Of a stretch of DNA of 64,000 nucleotides, positions 27,569 through 35,188 are shown in pieces. Made by a program: the position numbers and the translations under genes. The stretch comes from Deltaproteobacteria bacterium (GTDB lineage Bacteria > Desulfobacterota > DSM-4660 > Desulfatiglandales > Desulfatiglandaceae): assembly GCA_022340265.1 (NCBI GenBank), contig JAJDOH010000003.1, positions 1-64,000 on the forward strand, in the 5' to 3' direction. Every line of letters starts with the position of its first letter. Position 1 is the stretch's first letter. The notes beneath the pieces were generated by a model. That model did no database searches. It was not told where the DNA came from and was given only the letters and a program-made list of their open reading frames with translations.

Positions 27569-28378
27569 TTGAAGCACATTCTATTATCGCTGATCCTCTT
27601 TTTGTCTGCGGCAACGGTGTCCGGCGGGATGACTGAGCTGGCGGTACGCGATGATCCACCCGTGCCACAACTCGCCAGGGTCTTTGAAAAGAAAGTGGCG
27701 GAGATTTCCGCCGTCAAGGCGTTGATGGTCAAACAGACCAATCGTTTCCGGAAAGAGGAAGGCCTTGAACCCGTTGAGTTGAACAAAGCGCTGAGCGAAA
27801 CATCACAACATTTCGCCGATTTCATGGCCCGCACGAAGAAGTACGGTCACACGGCAGATGGTCGTTTGCCGTCTGAGCGAGCGCAGGCCCAGGGATATCA
27901 ATATTGTATGGTCTCCGAAAACATTGCCTACCAGTTTCGTTTAGAGGGATTCAGTACGGAAGAATTGGCAAAGGTTTTCGTTACCGGATGGAAGAAGTCC
28001 CCGGAACACCGCAAGAATATGGTGGATCCCGGTTTCGTAGAAATCGGCGTGGGTGTGGCTCAGGACCCTACGTCCGGAAGGTATTTTGCCGTGCAGATGT
28101 TCGGACGCCCCAAATCCATGGGAATTCGCTTCCAGTTGGCCAATAAGTCAGGTCAGACTGTTTATTATACCCTTTCAAACCGCGAAAGCCGCCACGAATA
28201 TTCCCTGCCGCCGCAGGCGATCCAGACCCATGAAAGATGTCTTCCAACGATACTTGAACTCTCTGATATGGAGATGAAGACAACCATATCGGACGGCACC
28301 TGTTACACCGTCGGCAGCGGAAAAAGGGGGGAATTGACCCTCACAACCGGCAGTCTACGGGATCGGGGACGCCCTTAA
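27569..28378 (+). CDS. exported CAP/SCP-domain protein
   Basis: The 269-residue protein has a signal peptide (HILLSLILFLSAATVSGG) after a TTG start behind GAGAGG. The CAP domain runs from about residue 55 to 180 with NRFRKEEGLEPVELNKALS, GHTADGRLPSERAQAQGYQ, SENIAY and GWKKSPEHRKNMVDP, including the conserved His and Glu. A C-terminal region of about 85 residues is of unknown fold. The family includes secreted proteins that bind lipids or divalent cations. Its last codons lie within a 95-bp repeat. Confidence 0.88.
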   Translation: MKHILLSLILFLSAATVSGGMTELAVRDDPPVPQLARVFEKKVAEISAVKALMVKQTNRFRKEEGLEPVELNKALSETSQHFADFMARTKKYGHTADGRLPSERAQAQGYQYCMVSENIAYQFRLEGFSTEELAKVFVTGWKKSPEHRKNMVDPGFVEIGVGVAQDPTSGRYFAVQMFGRPKSMGIRFQLANKSGQTVYYTLSNRESRHEYSLPPQAIQTHERCLPTILELSDMEMKTTISDGTCYTVGSGKRGELTLTTGSLRDRGRP

Positions 28379-28451
28379 AATCATAAGTTCCTGAATGGTC
28401 GTATATGAAATTAATTATCCATGATACGCCAGGATTAAAATGTGAGTGATA
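28357..28451 (+). repeat. 95-bp direct repeat, copy 1
   Basis: This copy matches 29120-29214 at 92 of 95 positions. It starts at ACGGGATCGGGGACGCCC inside the 3' end of the CAP gene and ends after GTGAGTGATA. It contains an imperfect inverted repeat (TCCTG...CAGGA with CGTAT...ATACG inside). Together with copy 2 it brackets a toxin-antitoxin pair. Confidence 0.9.
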
Positions 28452-28503
28452 ATTGAAAGGAAGAAGTGAATTTTTTTTCAACCGCCTCGTCCAACCAGCT
28501 AGT

Positions 28504-28524
28504 TTGAGCAGGCAAGCTGCTCAA
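28504..28524. repeat. perfect hairpin upstream of the toxin-antitoxin promoter
   Basis: TTGAGCAG-GCAAG-CTGCTCAA forms an 8-bp perfect stem with a 5-base loop between repeat copy 1 and the promoter. It could be a terminator without T-run or a recombination structure; the function is unknown. Confidence 0.5.
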
Positions 28525-28553
28525 CTGTATGCTCGCTTTCAATGAACCATCGC

Positions 28554-28582
28554 TTGACGTTTAGACGTTCTGGCGTTATAAT
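28554..28582 (+). promoter_or_regulatory. promoter of the toxin-antitoxin pair with iterated half-sites
   Basis: TTGACG (28554-28559) and TATAAT (28577-28582) are 17 bases apart, 25 bp upstream of the antitoxin start. The spacer holds repeated hexamers GACGTT, GACGTT and GGCGTT, which look like half-sites for an autoregulating ribbon-helix-helix antitoxin. Confidence 0.75.
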
Positions 28583-28607
28583 TTCACTAAACATGGGAGG
28601 TGACATT

Positions 28608-28841
28608 ATGTCAACAGCTGCAAAACGTGCCACTGTCTATTTTGATCCCGCCATACATAAGGCATTGAAACTTAAGTCTATAGAAACATCGAAGTCGATA
28701 TCTGACCTTGTTAATATGGCCGTAAAAGAATCTCTTGCTGAAGATGCTGAGGATATCAGCGCATATGAAAAAAGGGTTAATGAATCACTGATTAGTTTCT
28801 CAGAAATGGTCAAAAGGTTAAAAAAAGATGGCCGAATATGA
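28608..28841 (+). CDS. ribbon-helix-helix antitoxin
   Basis: This 77-residue protein begins AAKRATVYFDPAIHKALKLK, followed by SKSISDLVNMAVKESLAED, the pattern of a ribbon-helix-helix DNA-binding antitoxin with an acidic C-terminal toxin-binding tail. The ATG follows GGGAGGTGA. It overlaps the RelE-like toxin gene by 14 bases. It should neutralize the toxin and repress the operon. Confidence 0.88.
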   Translation: MSTAAKRATVYFDPAIHKALKLKSIETSKSISDLVNMAVKESLAEDAEDISAYEKRVNESLISFSEMVKRLKKDGRI

Positions 28842-29085
28842 GATCTTTTTTAAAGAATCAGTTTGGAAAGATATAAGAAAAGTACCGAAAGGCAATCTAA
28901 AAAAAATTATGACAAGGATTGAAAAACTTGCAGATAATCCACGCCCCTTTGGTTGTGAAAAACTTACAGGTGAAGAACTCTACCGTGTCCGGCAAGGAAA
29001 TTACCGTATTGTATATTTAATACAGGATAATGAACTTACGGTCTGGGTCATCAAGGTCGGACATAGAAAAGATATTTATCGCTGA
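28828..29085 (+). CDS. RelE/ParE-family toxin
   Basis: The 85-residue protein has the RelE fold signature: EIFFKESVWKDIRKVPKG, ADNPRPFGCEKLTGEELYRV and RQGNYRIVYLIQDNELTVW, ending VGHRKDIYR. The conserved basic residues of ribosome-dependent mRNA interferases (Arg in YRVRQGNYR, terminal HRKDIYR) are present. It is translationally coupled to the upstream antitoxin gene. Repeat copies on both sides suggest that the pair was acquired as a unit. Confidence 0.9.
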   Translation: MAEYEIFFKESVWKDIRKVPKGNLKKIMTRIEKLADNPRPFGCEKLTGEELYRVRQGNYRIVYLIQDNELTVWVIKVGHRKDIYR

Positions 29086-29119
29086 AGCCAACCCGGCGCC
29101 GGTCTGGACGGTAGGGACC

Positions 29120-29214
29120 ACGGGATCGGGGACGCCCTTAAAATTATAAGTTCCTGAATGGTCCTATATGAAATTAATTATCCATGATACGCCAGGGTTA
29201 AAATGTGAGTGATA
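29120..29214 (+). repeat. 95-bp direct repeat, copy 2
   Basis: This copy differs from copy 1 (28357-28451) at three positions. It lies 34 bp after the toxin gene. Outside the repeat the sequences diverge, so the repeat borders are well defined. Confidence 0.9.
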
Positions 29215-29257
29215 GCGGGAGGATAAACTTAAAAACTGAAGGGGGGTGCATTCGTCC

Positions 29258-29935
29258 ATGAACAAGCTGATGAAGATGTTTCCTCCGAGGCCGTTGGAAT
29301 TGCTCGCGTTGCTGACTGCTTTGACACTCGCCGGCGCGGCGCAGGCGGAGACTTTGTCCGGCGCAGCTTTGGTCCAAGCGTTGCGCCAAGGTGGCTATGT
29401 GCTGCTGATGCGTCACGCCAGTTCGTCCCACGACGTTCCGGACAAAGCCACGGCCAATGCGGATAACATAAAGCCCGAGCGTCAACTCGACCAGACGGGA
29501 CGTAATACCGCCATGGCCATGGGCGTGGCGATGAAGAAACTCGGCGTCCCTGTCGGCGATGTATTATCGAGCCCAACCTACCGTGCGCTGGAAACGATTA
29601 AGCTTGCTGGCTTCGGCACAGCCAAGACGTTTGAGGAACTGGGCGACGGGGGCACGAGCATGTCGTCGCAAGCGGTTGCCGGATGGGCCTCATGGCTTAA
29701 AATGAGGGTCTCCGAAAAACCCCGCGCCGGCACGAACTCAATCCTCGTCACGCATTTGCCCAATATCGCCGCCGCTTTCCCGGACGAGGCGAAGGGTTTG
29801 TCCGATGGCGAAGCGCTGGTGTTCCTGCCCGCAGGCACGGGCGCCGGACTCGTCGCGCGCGTGAAGATCGAAGAATGGCCGCGGCTCGCGCAAGGCGCAC
29901 CACCCGTCCCGCGCCCCGGAGGCGGGGACAAATAA
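29258..29935 (+). CDS. exported histidine phosphatase family protein
   Basis: The protein of about 225 residues has a signal peptide (LELLALLTALTLAGAAQA) and the histidine phosphatase catalytic motif as LLMRHASSS. The second histidine is in LVTHLPNIA, and PTYRALETIKLAG carries the usual arginine. It is probably a periplasmic phosphatase of unknown substrate. The ATG at 29258 was chosen for a good signal peptide; a GTG four codons upstream sits against GGGGGG. G+C content appears higher than in the flanking toxin-antitoxin genes, which hints at separate origin. Confidence 0.82.
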   Translation: MNKLMKMFPPRPLELLALLTALTLAGAAQAETLSGAALVQALRQGGYVLLMRHASSSHDVPDKATANADNIKPERQLDQTGRNTAMAMGVAMKKLGVPVGDVLSSPTYRALETIKLAGFGTAKTFEELGDGGTSMSSQAVAGWASWLKMRVSEKPRAGTNSILVTHLPNIAAAFPDEAKGLSDGEALVFLPAGTGAGLVARVKIEEWPRLAQGAPPVPRPGGGDK

Positions 29936-30001
29936 CGGTCAAACAGCAATTCAGCCAACGCAAAAAGGTCCACTCAACAGGCCCAAACAAAGGAGGCATC
30001 A

Positions 30002-30460
30002 ATGAGAACTTCATGCAGATTCATGCTGGCCAGTGTTATGCTCTTTATCCTGGTCGTTCCTTCCTCCCTGAAAGCCGAATCACCCCAGGAGTTTCCGAAC
30101 ATGGTCGGAAACTGGGTGGACAACGAATACAAAGTGTACTTGTATACCGGATTCAAAATGGCACAAGTCGAATTTCGGATCAAAGAACAAGACGGGCCAC
30201 ATTTCAGAGGCGTCCATGTATGGAAACATGTGGACAACGGCAAACCCTTGACCACCAAAAATGGAAAACTCATCACTGGGGACACGGAGCCCTTTGTTGG
30301 CGTCATCGGATTCGATGGCAAGTCGATCACCATTGCAGAACAGGATGACACGGGGGTGCTCCATGGCAAGCTGGTCGGAAAGGATACCATGCTGCTGATA
30401 TATGAGGAACCGGGCGCCAATGCCATGGTATTTCGGCTGGAATTAAAAAGGAAACCATAG
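30002..30460 (+). CDS. exported protein of unknown function
   Basis: The 152-residue protein has a clear signal peptide (FMLASVMLFILVVPSSLKA) and a strong ribosome binding site (AAAGGAGG). The mature part is short beta strands with alternating hydrophobic residues (MVGNWVDNEYKVYLYTGF, GVHVWKHVDNG, MVFRLELKRK), as in small lipocalin- or avidin-like barrels. I do not recognise the family. It lies 66 bp downstream of the phosphatase gene. Confidence 0.75.
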   Translation: MRTSCRFMLASVMLFILVVPSSLKAESPQEFPNMVGNWVDNEYKVYLYTGFKMAQVEFRIKEQDGPHFRGVHVWKHVDNGKPLTTKNGKLITGDTEPFVGVIGFDGKSITIAEQDDTGVLHGKLVGKDTMLLIYEEPGANAMVFRLELKRKP

Positions 30461-30500
30461 GTCCAGCCAGTCATACCACTCATTTTGCTAATGGTGAAAA

Positions 30501-30546
30501 TGGGGACTTCCCTATGGCAGATATCTAATTATTTAAGGATGTCCCA
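30501..30546. repeat. REP-like palindromic element
   Basis: TGGGGACTTCC and GGATGTCCCA form the arms of an imperfect palindrome around AGATATCT. Read on the minus strand, its start (GGGACATCCTTAAAT) resembles the start of the 95-bp repeats (GGGGACGCCCTTAAAAT), so these may be members of one repeat family. Confidence 0.5.
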
Positions 30547-30587
30547 GAAATCATATAACCTTTTGGACAGGGTAGAAAGGAGTAACC

Positions 30588-32318
30588 ATGAACCGCTTCA
30601 AGAAGCTACAGATCGCTCATAATTCCAGGAAGCTTGCGCTCGCCGCGCTCGTTCTTCTTTATGCCGTCGGCTGCAACTCCTCCGACTCCGCCGCACCTTC
30701 ATCGGAAGGTGAAGCTGAAGACGCTTCGCCTTATTCAGTGCACGTGGCATTTTCAGGTGGTGGTTGGCGCGCGCATACCGGCCACGCCGGCTGGACCCTG
30801 TCTCTTCTGGAAGGCGGTAGCAAAACGCTCGAAGATGTGTTCGCGCATGTGGGCACTGTCTCCTCAAACTCGGGCGGAAGCTGGTTCAGCACGATGCTGA
30901 TGTATTCGGGTGATTTCGTTACGGCGATCGAGGCTAAGAACGCCATTAACACGTGGCCGGACACAGGAGAGGGCGCGACCGGATGGCTTGGTCAGCAGCA
31001 GTATCTGTTCGACCAAGCCTACTGCCACAGCTTGAGCGGGGACAAGTTTACCGCATGCGTTTTCGCATACTACACGGGTGAAGATGCTACGTATTGGCAC
31101 AAAGTTGTAGAGGATTTGGTGTTTATGGACTATCCGATCACCGAGGCGCTGAGCGGAAAGCGACAAACGTGGGCGGAGGACAAACCGTTGCTGCTGGCGG
31201 CGACGATACTGACAACGGAGGCCGTTCTCGGCGAAGAAGACGGTGACAAGCAATACTATCAGGCGTGCCTTTCGCCCTCTACACCGGTACTGAACGGCGA
31301 TGGTGGGGCGTCTTGCAGTGGCGAAACCGGAGCCGCTCCCGATGTCACGCCGGTGACCTTCTCGAGCATACCAAGCGGATCAACCTTCATGGCGCCCCCT
31401 TTTCTCCCGGCTGCCGGGGCGGGCACGAACGGCCCCCATTTCAATCTGGGCTATACGGAAAACGCGTCGAGCTCTCCGGCCACGGCCACCACCACCATCG
31501 AGAATCCCTTGGCAAACGATCTCGTTCCCGTTGTGACCGCCGCGGCGGCTTCGAGCGCGGCCGCGGGTTTCGCAGCCAGTGGCGTGGTGTCCGGGGATTG
31601 GGAGGAGGCGTACCAGGCTTCAGATCTAGCTCTCAACTTCCGGTTGGCAGGAAACATGCAGAACGTCGTGGCGAACGGGATGACAGTCGAAGCTTTGGCG
31701 GCGGCGAAGATCGTCCAAATCGCGGACGGCGGCCCCGTCGACAACTCGGGCGTCGCCCAGCTCGTGAGCTTCCTGCAACTGAACAATCAGGCGGACGGTT
31801 TCAATATCGTGGCCTTCGACAACGTTCAGGAGCTCTACACGCCCGGCGGCAACGCCGCGAACGTGGGGATCGACATCGCGTATCTGTTCGGCGAGGGGTT
31901 ATGGCAAGGCAACCAATTCTGCTCTGGAACCAACGGCAGTGGAACCTGCATTACCGTTCCCAAGCTGCAAATCTTCGAGGTCGATCCACTAACGAGCCCA
32001 CCTGAGTTGACTTGGAGCGCGGCAGCCAGCGACAACAGCCCACCGAACCTGGTGCACGAGTTGATTTATACGAAGTACACGGTCACCACCACGGAAAATC
32101 CGACGCTCGGCGTCGCGGCGGGCACGACTGGAACGCTTCACGCGTTCACGTGTGCCTGGTCTGATGCGGACACGTCGCCCCAAAACAACACGCAGGACGG
32201 AGATTTCAAAACCTATGCCGACATGCTCAACTTCATCAACGCCGGGTTGCAGAACCCCGACGCGCAGGGACAGACGGGACTGAAGTACCTGCAGGATGCG
32301 CTCGGCCTCAACCAGTAG
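30588..32318 (+). CDS. lipoprotein with cPLA2/phospholipase B-like catalytic domain
   Basis: The 576-residue protein has a lipoprotein signal with lipobox LYAVGC (Cys29). SGGGWRA at 56-62 looks like the oxyanion-hole glycines and Arg of group IV phospholipase A2. VSSNSGGSW at 91-99 resembles the nucleophile elbow (Ser95), and IADGGPVDN near 380 resembles the catalytic-Asp motif of the same family. It is likely an envelope-anchored lipase or phospholipase. The family is best known in eukaryotes and is uncommon in anaerobic bacteria. G+C content appears raised relative to the surroundings, which suggests transfer. Confidence 0.75.
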   Translation: MNRFKKLQIAHNSRKLALAALVLLYAVGCNSSDSAAPSSEGEAEDASPYSVHVAFSGGGWRAHTGHAGWTLSLLEGGSKTLEDVFAHVGTVSSNSGGSWFSTMLMYSGDFVTAIEAKNAINTWPDTGEGATGWLGQQQYLFDQAYCHSLSGDKFTACVFAYYTGEDATYWHKVVEDLVFMDYPITEALSGKRQTWAEDKPLLLAATILTTEAVLGEEDGDKQYYQACLSPSTPVLNGDGGASCSGETGAAPDVTPVTFSSIPSGSTFMAPPFLPAAGAGTNGPHFNLGYTENASSSPATATTTIENPLANDLVPVVTAAAASSAAAGFAASGVVSGDWEEAYQASDLALNFRLAGNMQNVVANGMTVEALAAAKIVQIADGGPVDNSGVAQLVSFLQLNNQADGFNIVAFDNVQELYTPGGNAANVGIDIAYLFGEGLWQGNQFCSGTNGSGTCITVPKLQIFEVDPLTSPPELTWSAAASDNSPPNLVHELIYTKYTVTTTENPTLGVAAGTTGTLHAFTCAWSDADTSPQNNTQDGDFKTYADMLNFINAGLQNPDAQGQTGLKYLQDALGLNQ

Positions 32319-32396
32319 CCGTTCCTTTCTGCTCTATGTCCTGACCTTCCGCTGCGATGGTTGGGAGACGGTGGGGTAGAGAAAATGCATAACACG

Positions 32397-33647
32397 TTAC
32401 AGATTTTCCCATAAATCCCAAAACTGTGGAAAAGATTTATTGACGCAGGCGGGATTTTGTATGCGAACTCCCGGGATTCTTAAACCGATCACCGCCAGGC
32501 TCATGGCCAGGCGATGATCGTCATAGGTATCGACATCGGTCCCATGAAGCGGCTCCTCCCCATGGATCACCAGAGAATCTTCGAATTCTTCCACTCTTCC
32601 GCCCAGTTTTCGCCATTCCCGGGCCACGGCGCTCAGCCGGTCGCTTTCCTTAAATCTGAGGTGCGCAACATTCGAAATGGTGGTTTTTCCCTGGGCGAAA
32701 AGGGCCACCGCCGCAAGGGTGGGTACCATGTCGGGCATGGCACCCATATCCACGTCCACAGCGCTGAGCTTTCCCCCCGATACGGTCACCCGATCGGTGT
32801 CTCTCTGAATGGCACATCCCATTTGTTCAAAGACCTCCAGCAGCCGGACATCCCCCTGGCGGCCTTGGGGGTTGATGTTTTTTGTGGTGACCGTTTTTCC
32901 CGTAATCGCCGCACCGGCCCAAAAATAGGAGGCGGATGACGCATCTCCCGAAACCGTGTAGTCCATGGAACGATATGTTTGCCCGCCGGAAACGCTGAAC
33001 CGTGCAAAACCTGTTCGTTCAACGGAAACGCCGAAGGAATTCATGACATCGATGGTCACATCCACGTACGGTTTTGAGACCAGATCCCCTTTGACCGTGA
33101 TATCCACACCCTTTTCGGCGTAAGGGCCGGAAAGGAGAAGAGCCGACAGAAACTGACTGCTGGCATCCCCGGGCAGGTTTATGGCGCCGCCCCGTATTCC
33201 GCCCGACAAAATACGAACGGGAGGAAACCCGTCGCGCCCCGTACAGGCGATCCTTACACCCAGTTGCCGGAGTGCGTCCACCAAAGGTCCCACGGGACGA
33301 TCCCGCATGCGGGGCGTTCCCGTCACCAGAAAACGGCCTCCTGCCAAGGCCAGCACCGGCAACATCAGTCTAAAGGAGGTTCCAGAATTCCCCAGATAAA
33401 CCGCCATTTCCCACGGCTGATCACACTTCTTTTGATCGATCCCTTCCACAACCAGATGATCATCCCGCCGTTTCATCCGGACCCCGATGTTTTCGAGGGC
33501 GCGAGCCGTGTGAAGCGTATCTTCACTGATGAGGTCATTTCTGAGGATGGTGGTCCCTTCCGCCAGCCCACCGGCGATGAGCGCCCGATGGGTGATGCTT
33601 TTGGACCCTGGCATGGTCACCGCCAGGTGATTTTCAAATTTTGTCAT
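32397..33647 (-). CDS. aroA: 3-phosphoshikimate 1-carboxyvinyltransferase (EPSP synthase)
   Basis: AroA joins phosphoenolpyruvate to shikimate-3-phosphate. The 416-residue protein has the N-terminal motif MPGSKSITHRALIAGGLAEG, LGNSGTSFRLMLPVLA near residue 90 and LRFKESDRLSAVAREW near 340, all diagnostic. The N-terminus is slightly shorter than usual. It is the last gene of the aroK-aroC-pheA-aroD-aroE-aroA operon and lies 24 bp after aroE. Confidence 0.97.
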   Translation of the reverse strand: MTKFENHLAVTMPGSKSITHRALIAGGLAEGTTILRNDLISEDTLHTARALENIGVRMKRRDDHLVVEGIDQKKCDQPWEMAVYLGNSGTSFRLMLPVLALAGGRFLVTGTPRMRDRPVGPLVDALRQLGVRIACTGRDGFPPVRILSGGIRGGAINLPGDASSQFLSALLLSGPYAEKGVDITVKGDLVSKPYVDVTIDVMNSFGVSVERTGFARFSVSGGQTYRSMDYTVSGDASSASYFWAGAAITGKTVTTKNINPQGRQGDVRLLEVFEQMGCAIQRDTDRVTVSGGKLSAVDVDMGAMPDMVPTLAAVALFAQGKTTISNVAHLRFKESDRLSAVAREWRKLGGRVEEFEDSLVIHGEEPLHGTDVDTYDDHRLAMSLAVIGLRIPGVRIQNPACVNKSFPQFWDLWENL

Positions 33648-33671
33648 ATCCGCTCCAGTACAACCTCAACC

Positions 33672-34484
33672 CTATATTGAAAGCGCATTTGTCACCACAT
33701 CCCGCATGACGATCAACGGGGCTTCCCTGCCCGTCCATAATTGAAACTGCAAAGCCCCCTGATGGATAAACATCTCAAGACCACTGATAATCTTACAACC
33801 CCTTGAGCGAGCATCCTTCAGCATTTTCGTCTCCATGGGGTTGTAAACGGCATCCATCACCACCATCCCTTCTCGGAATATATCACTCGGTACGGGAGAC
33901 GCGTTTTCCCGCGGAAACATGCCCACCGGCGTCGTCTGGATCAAGACATCCACATCCAATTCCCCAATCTTTGACAGGGGGACAAAAGGGCATTTCAAAA
34001 AATCCGCAAGGGCCCCCCCGCGATCTTCAGACCGATTGGAGACCGTAAGATTCATCCCGTTCTTCGTGGCCATGAATCCGACGCCCCGGGCCGCCCCGCC
34101 CGCTCCCACCAGCACACATCTTTTGCCCGCCGGGAAAATCACCGCATCCAGGGCCTTCATGGCCCCCGATCCATCCGTGTTATAGCCCTTCAATAGTCCG
34201 TTCTCATTTACAATGGTATTGACGGCTCCGATCTTTTCCGCAAGGGGGTCCAACGCATCCAGATACGCCATTACCTCCGTTTTGAATGGAATGGTCACAC
34301 TCATGCCGCGGATGCCCAGCGCCCGCATTCCCACAACGCTTCCCTTGAGGTCCGAGGATTCGAGGGCCACATAACAGGAATTGATACCTTCCGCTTCAAA
34401 GGCCGCATTGTGCATGGCAGGGCTCAGGGAATGGCCGATGGGATTGCCCAGTACCCCATAAATTCTTGCGGGTCCCTTTTTCAT
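33672..34484 (-). CDS. aroE: shikimate dehydrogenase
   Basis: AroE reduces 3-dehydroshikimate with NADPH. The 270-residue protein has GVLGNPIGHSLSPAMHNAAF (substrate-binding Ser residues), VTIPFKTEVMAYLD with the catalytic Lys, NTDGSGAMKALD, and the nucleotide-binding VLVGAGGAARGVGF. Its start codon overlaps the aroD stop (ATGA). Confidence 0.97.
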   Translation of the reverse strand: MKKGPARIYGVLGNPIGHSLSPAMHNAAFEAEGINSCYVALESSDLKGSVVGMRALGIRGMSVTIPFKTEVMAYLDALDPLAEKIGAVNTIVNENGLLKGYNTDGSGAMKALDAVIFPAGKRCVLVGAGGAARGVGFMATKNGMNLTVSNRSEDRGGALADFLKCPFVPLSKIGELDVDVLIQTTPVGMFPRENASPVPSDIFREGMVVMDAVYNPMETKMLKDARSRGCKIISGLEMFIHQGALQFQLWTGREAPLIVMRDVVTNALSI

Positions 34485-35149
34485 TGTGAGAGCACCTCCA
34501 GTATCATTTTCATCTCTTTTACCGTCATCTGACCCGACGCCGATTCCTGACCCCTTTCAAGAGCGGCAAAGGTGAAGGCCCCTCCCAAAAGGGGAGATGC
34601 CACCCGGCTTATGCGTCCAAGGGGCCCCATGCAAAAAGTGACGATCTTAACGCCCATCCCTTCCGCCTGCGGGATTAAACCCAGTACGGTCAGGTTGTCT
34701 TCAGGGGTCCCGGCACGGGTCACAATTTTCACCACATGGGCCCCTGTGGCAGCCATCTTCCGGAATAGATTCGACAGGGATTCCCGTGAAGGCGTGCCGT
34801 TTCGAAAGTGCTTTGATAAAATGAGTTTGGTGCGGCCGCGGTTTTCAAACAAGGGACGCCGGTGTTCAAGGGGAACGGTATATTCCACGTCCACGAATTC
34901 CACACCCAGCCGGATTGCTTCCCTGAGATAATCTATGCGGGTGTGATAAGGTGCTGACCCTTCTCCTCCCTCCTTTTTGGATCGATATGTAATGATGATG
35001 GGTTTGGAAGCAAACCCGACCATCTCTTTCAAATCAAACACATCCATGACATCCAGCCGGATTTCCATGAGATCACAGAAATCGGATGCGACCCGCATCT
35101 TGTTAAGGGCATCGGCGGTATTTTGTGCCAGAATGGGAATACAGATCAT
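34481..35149 (-). CDS. aroD: type I 3-dehydroquinate dehydratase
   Basis: AroD of the class I, Schiff-base-forming type has 222 residues. EIRLDVMDVFD, ITYRSKKEGG and FVDVEYTVPL match the family. The catalytic His/Lys region is around LILSKHFRNGTPS and GAHVVKIVTRAGTPEDN (Lys in VVKIV). It starts with ATG at 35149 after AAGGGAA and follows pheA by 35 bp, a gap filled by a tiny ORF. Confidence 0.95.
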   Translation of the reverse strand: MICIPILAQNTADALNKMRVASDFCDLMEIRLDVMDVFDLKEMVGFASKPIIITYRSKKEGGEGSAPYHTRIDYLREAIRLGVEFVDVEYTVPLEHRRPLFENRGRTKLILSKHFRNGTPSRESLSNLFRKMAATGAHVVKIVTRAGTPEDNLTVLGLIPQAEGMGVKIVTFCMGPLGRISRVASPLLGGAFTFAALERGQESASGQMTVKEMKMILEVLSQ

Positions 35150-35152
35150 GGG

Positions 35153-35188
35153 TCATGTTCCCTTTTCAATCACCCACGCCTCTTTCAT
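35153..35188 (-). CDS. possible 11-codon mini-ORF between pheA and aroD
   Basis: An ATG at 35188 overlaps the pheA stop as ATGA and is preceded by GGAGG six bases upstream. It encodes MKEAWVIEKGT and stops three bases before the aroD start codon. It may simply pass ribosomes from pheA to aroD (translational coupling). Evidence is only the strong ribosome binding site and position. Confidence 0.35.
   Translation of the reverse strand: MKEAWVIEKGT

Noticed and set aside
28357-29214. Integron attC sites as an explanation for the direct repeats
   Set aside because: No GTTRRRY/RYYYAAC core sites were found in the repeats, and no integrase gene is in the window.
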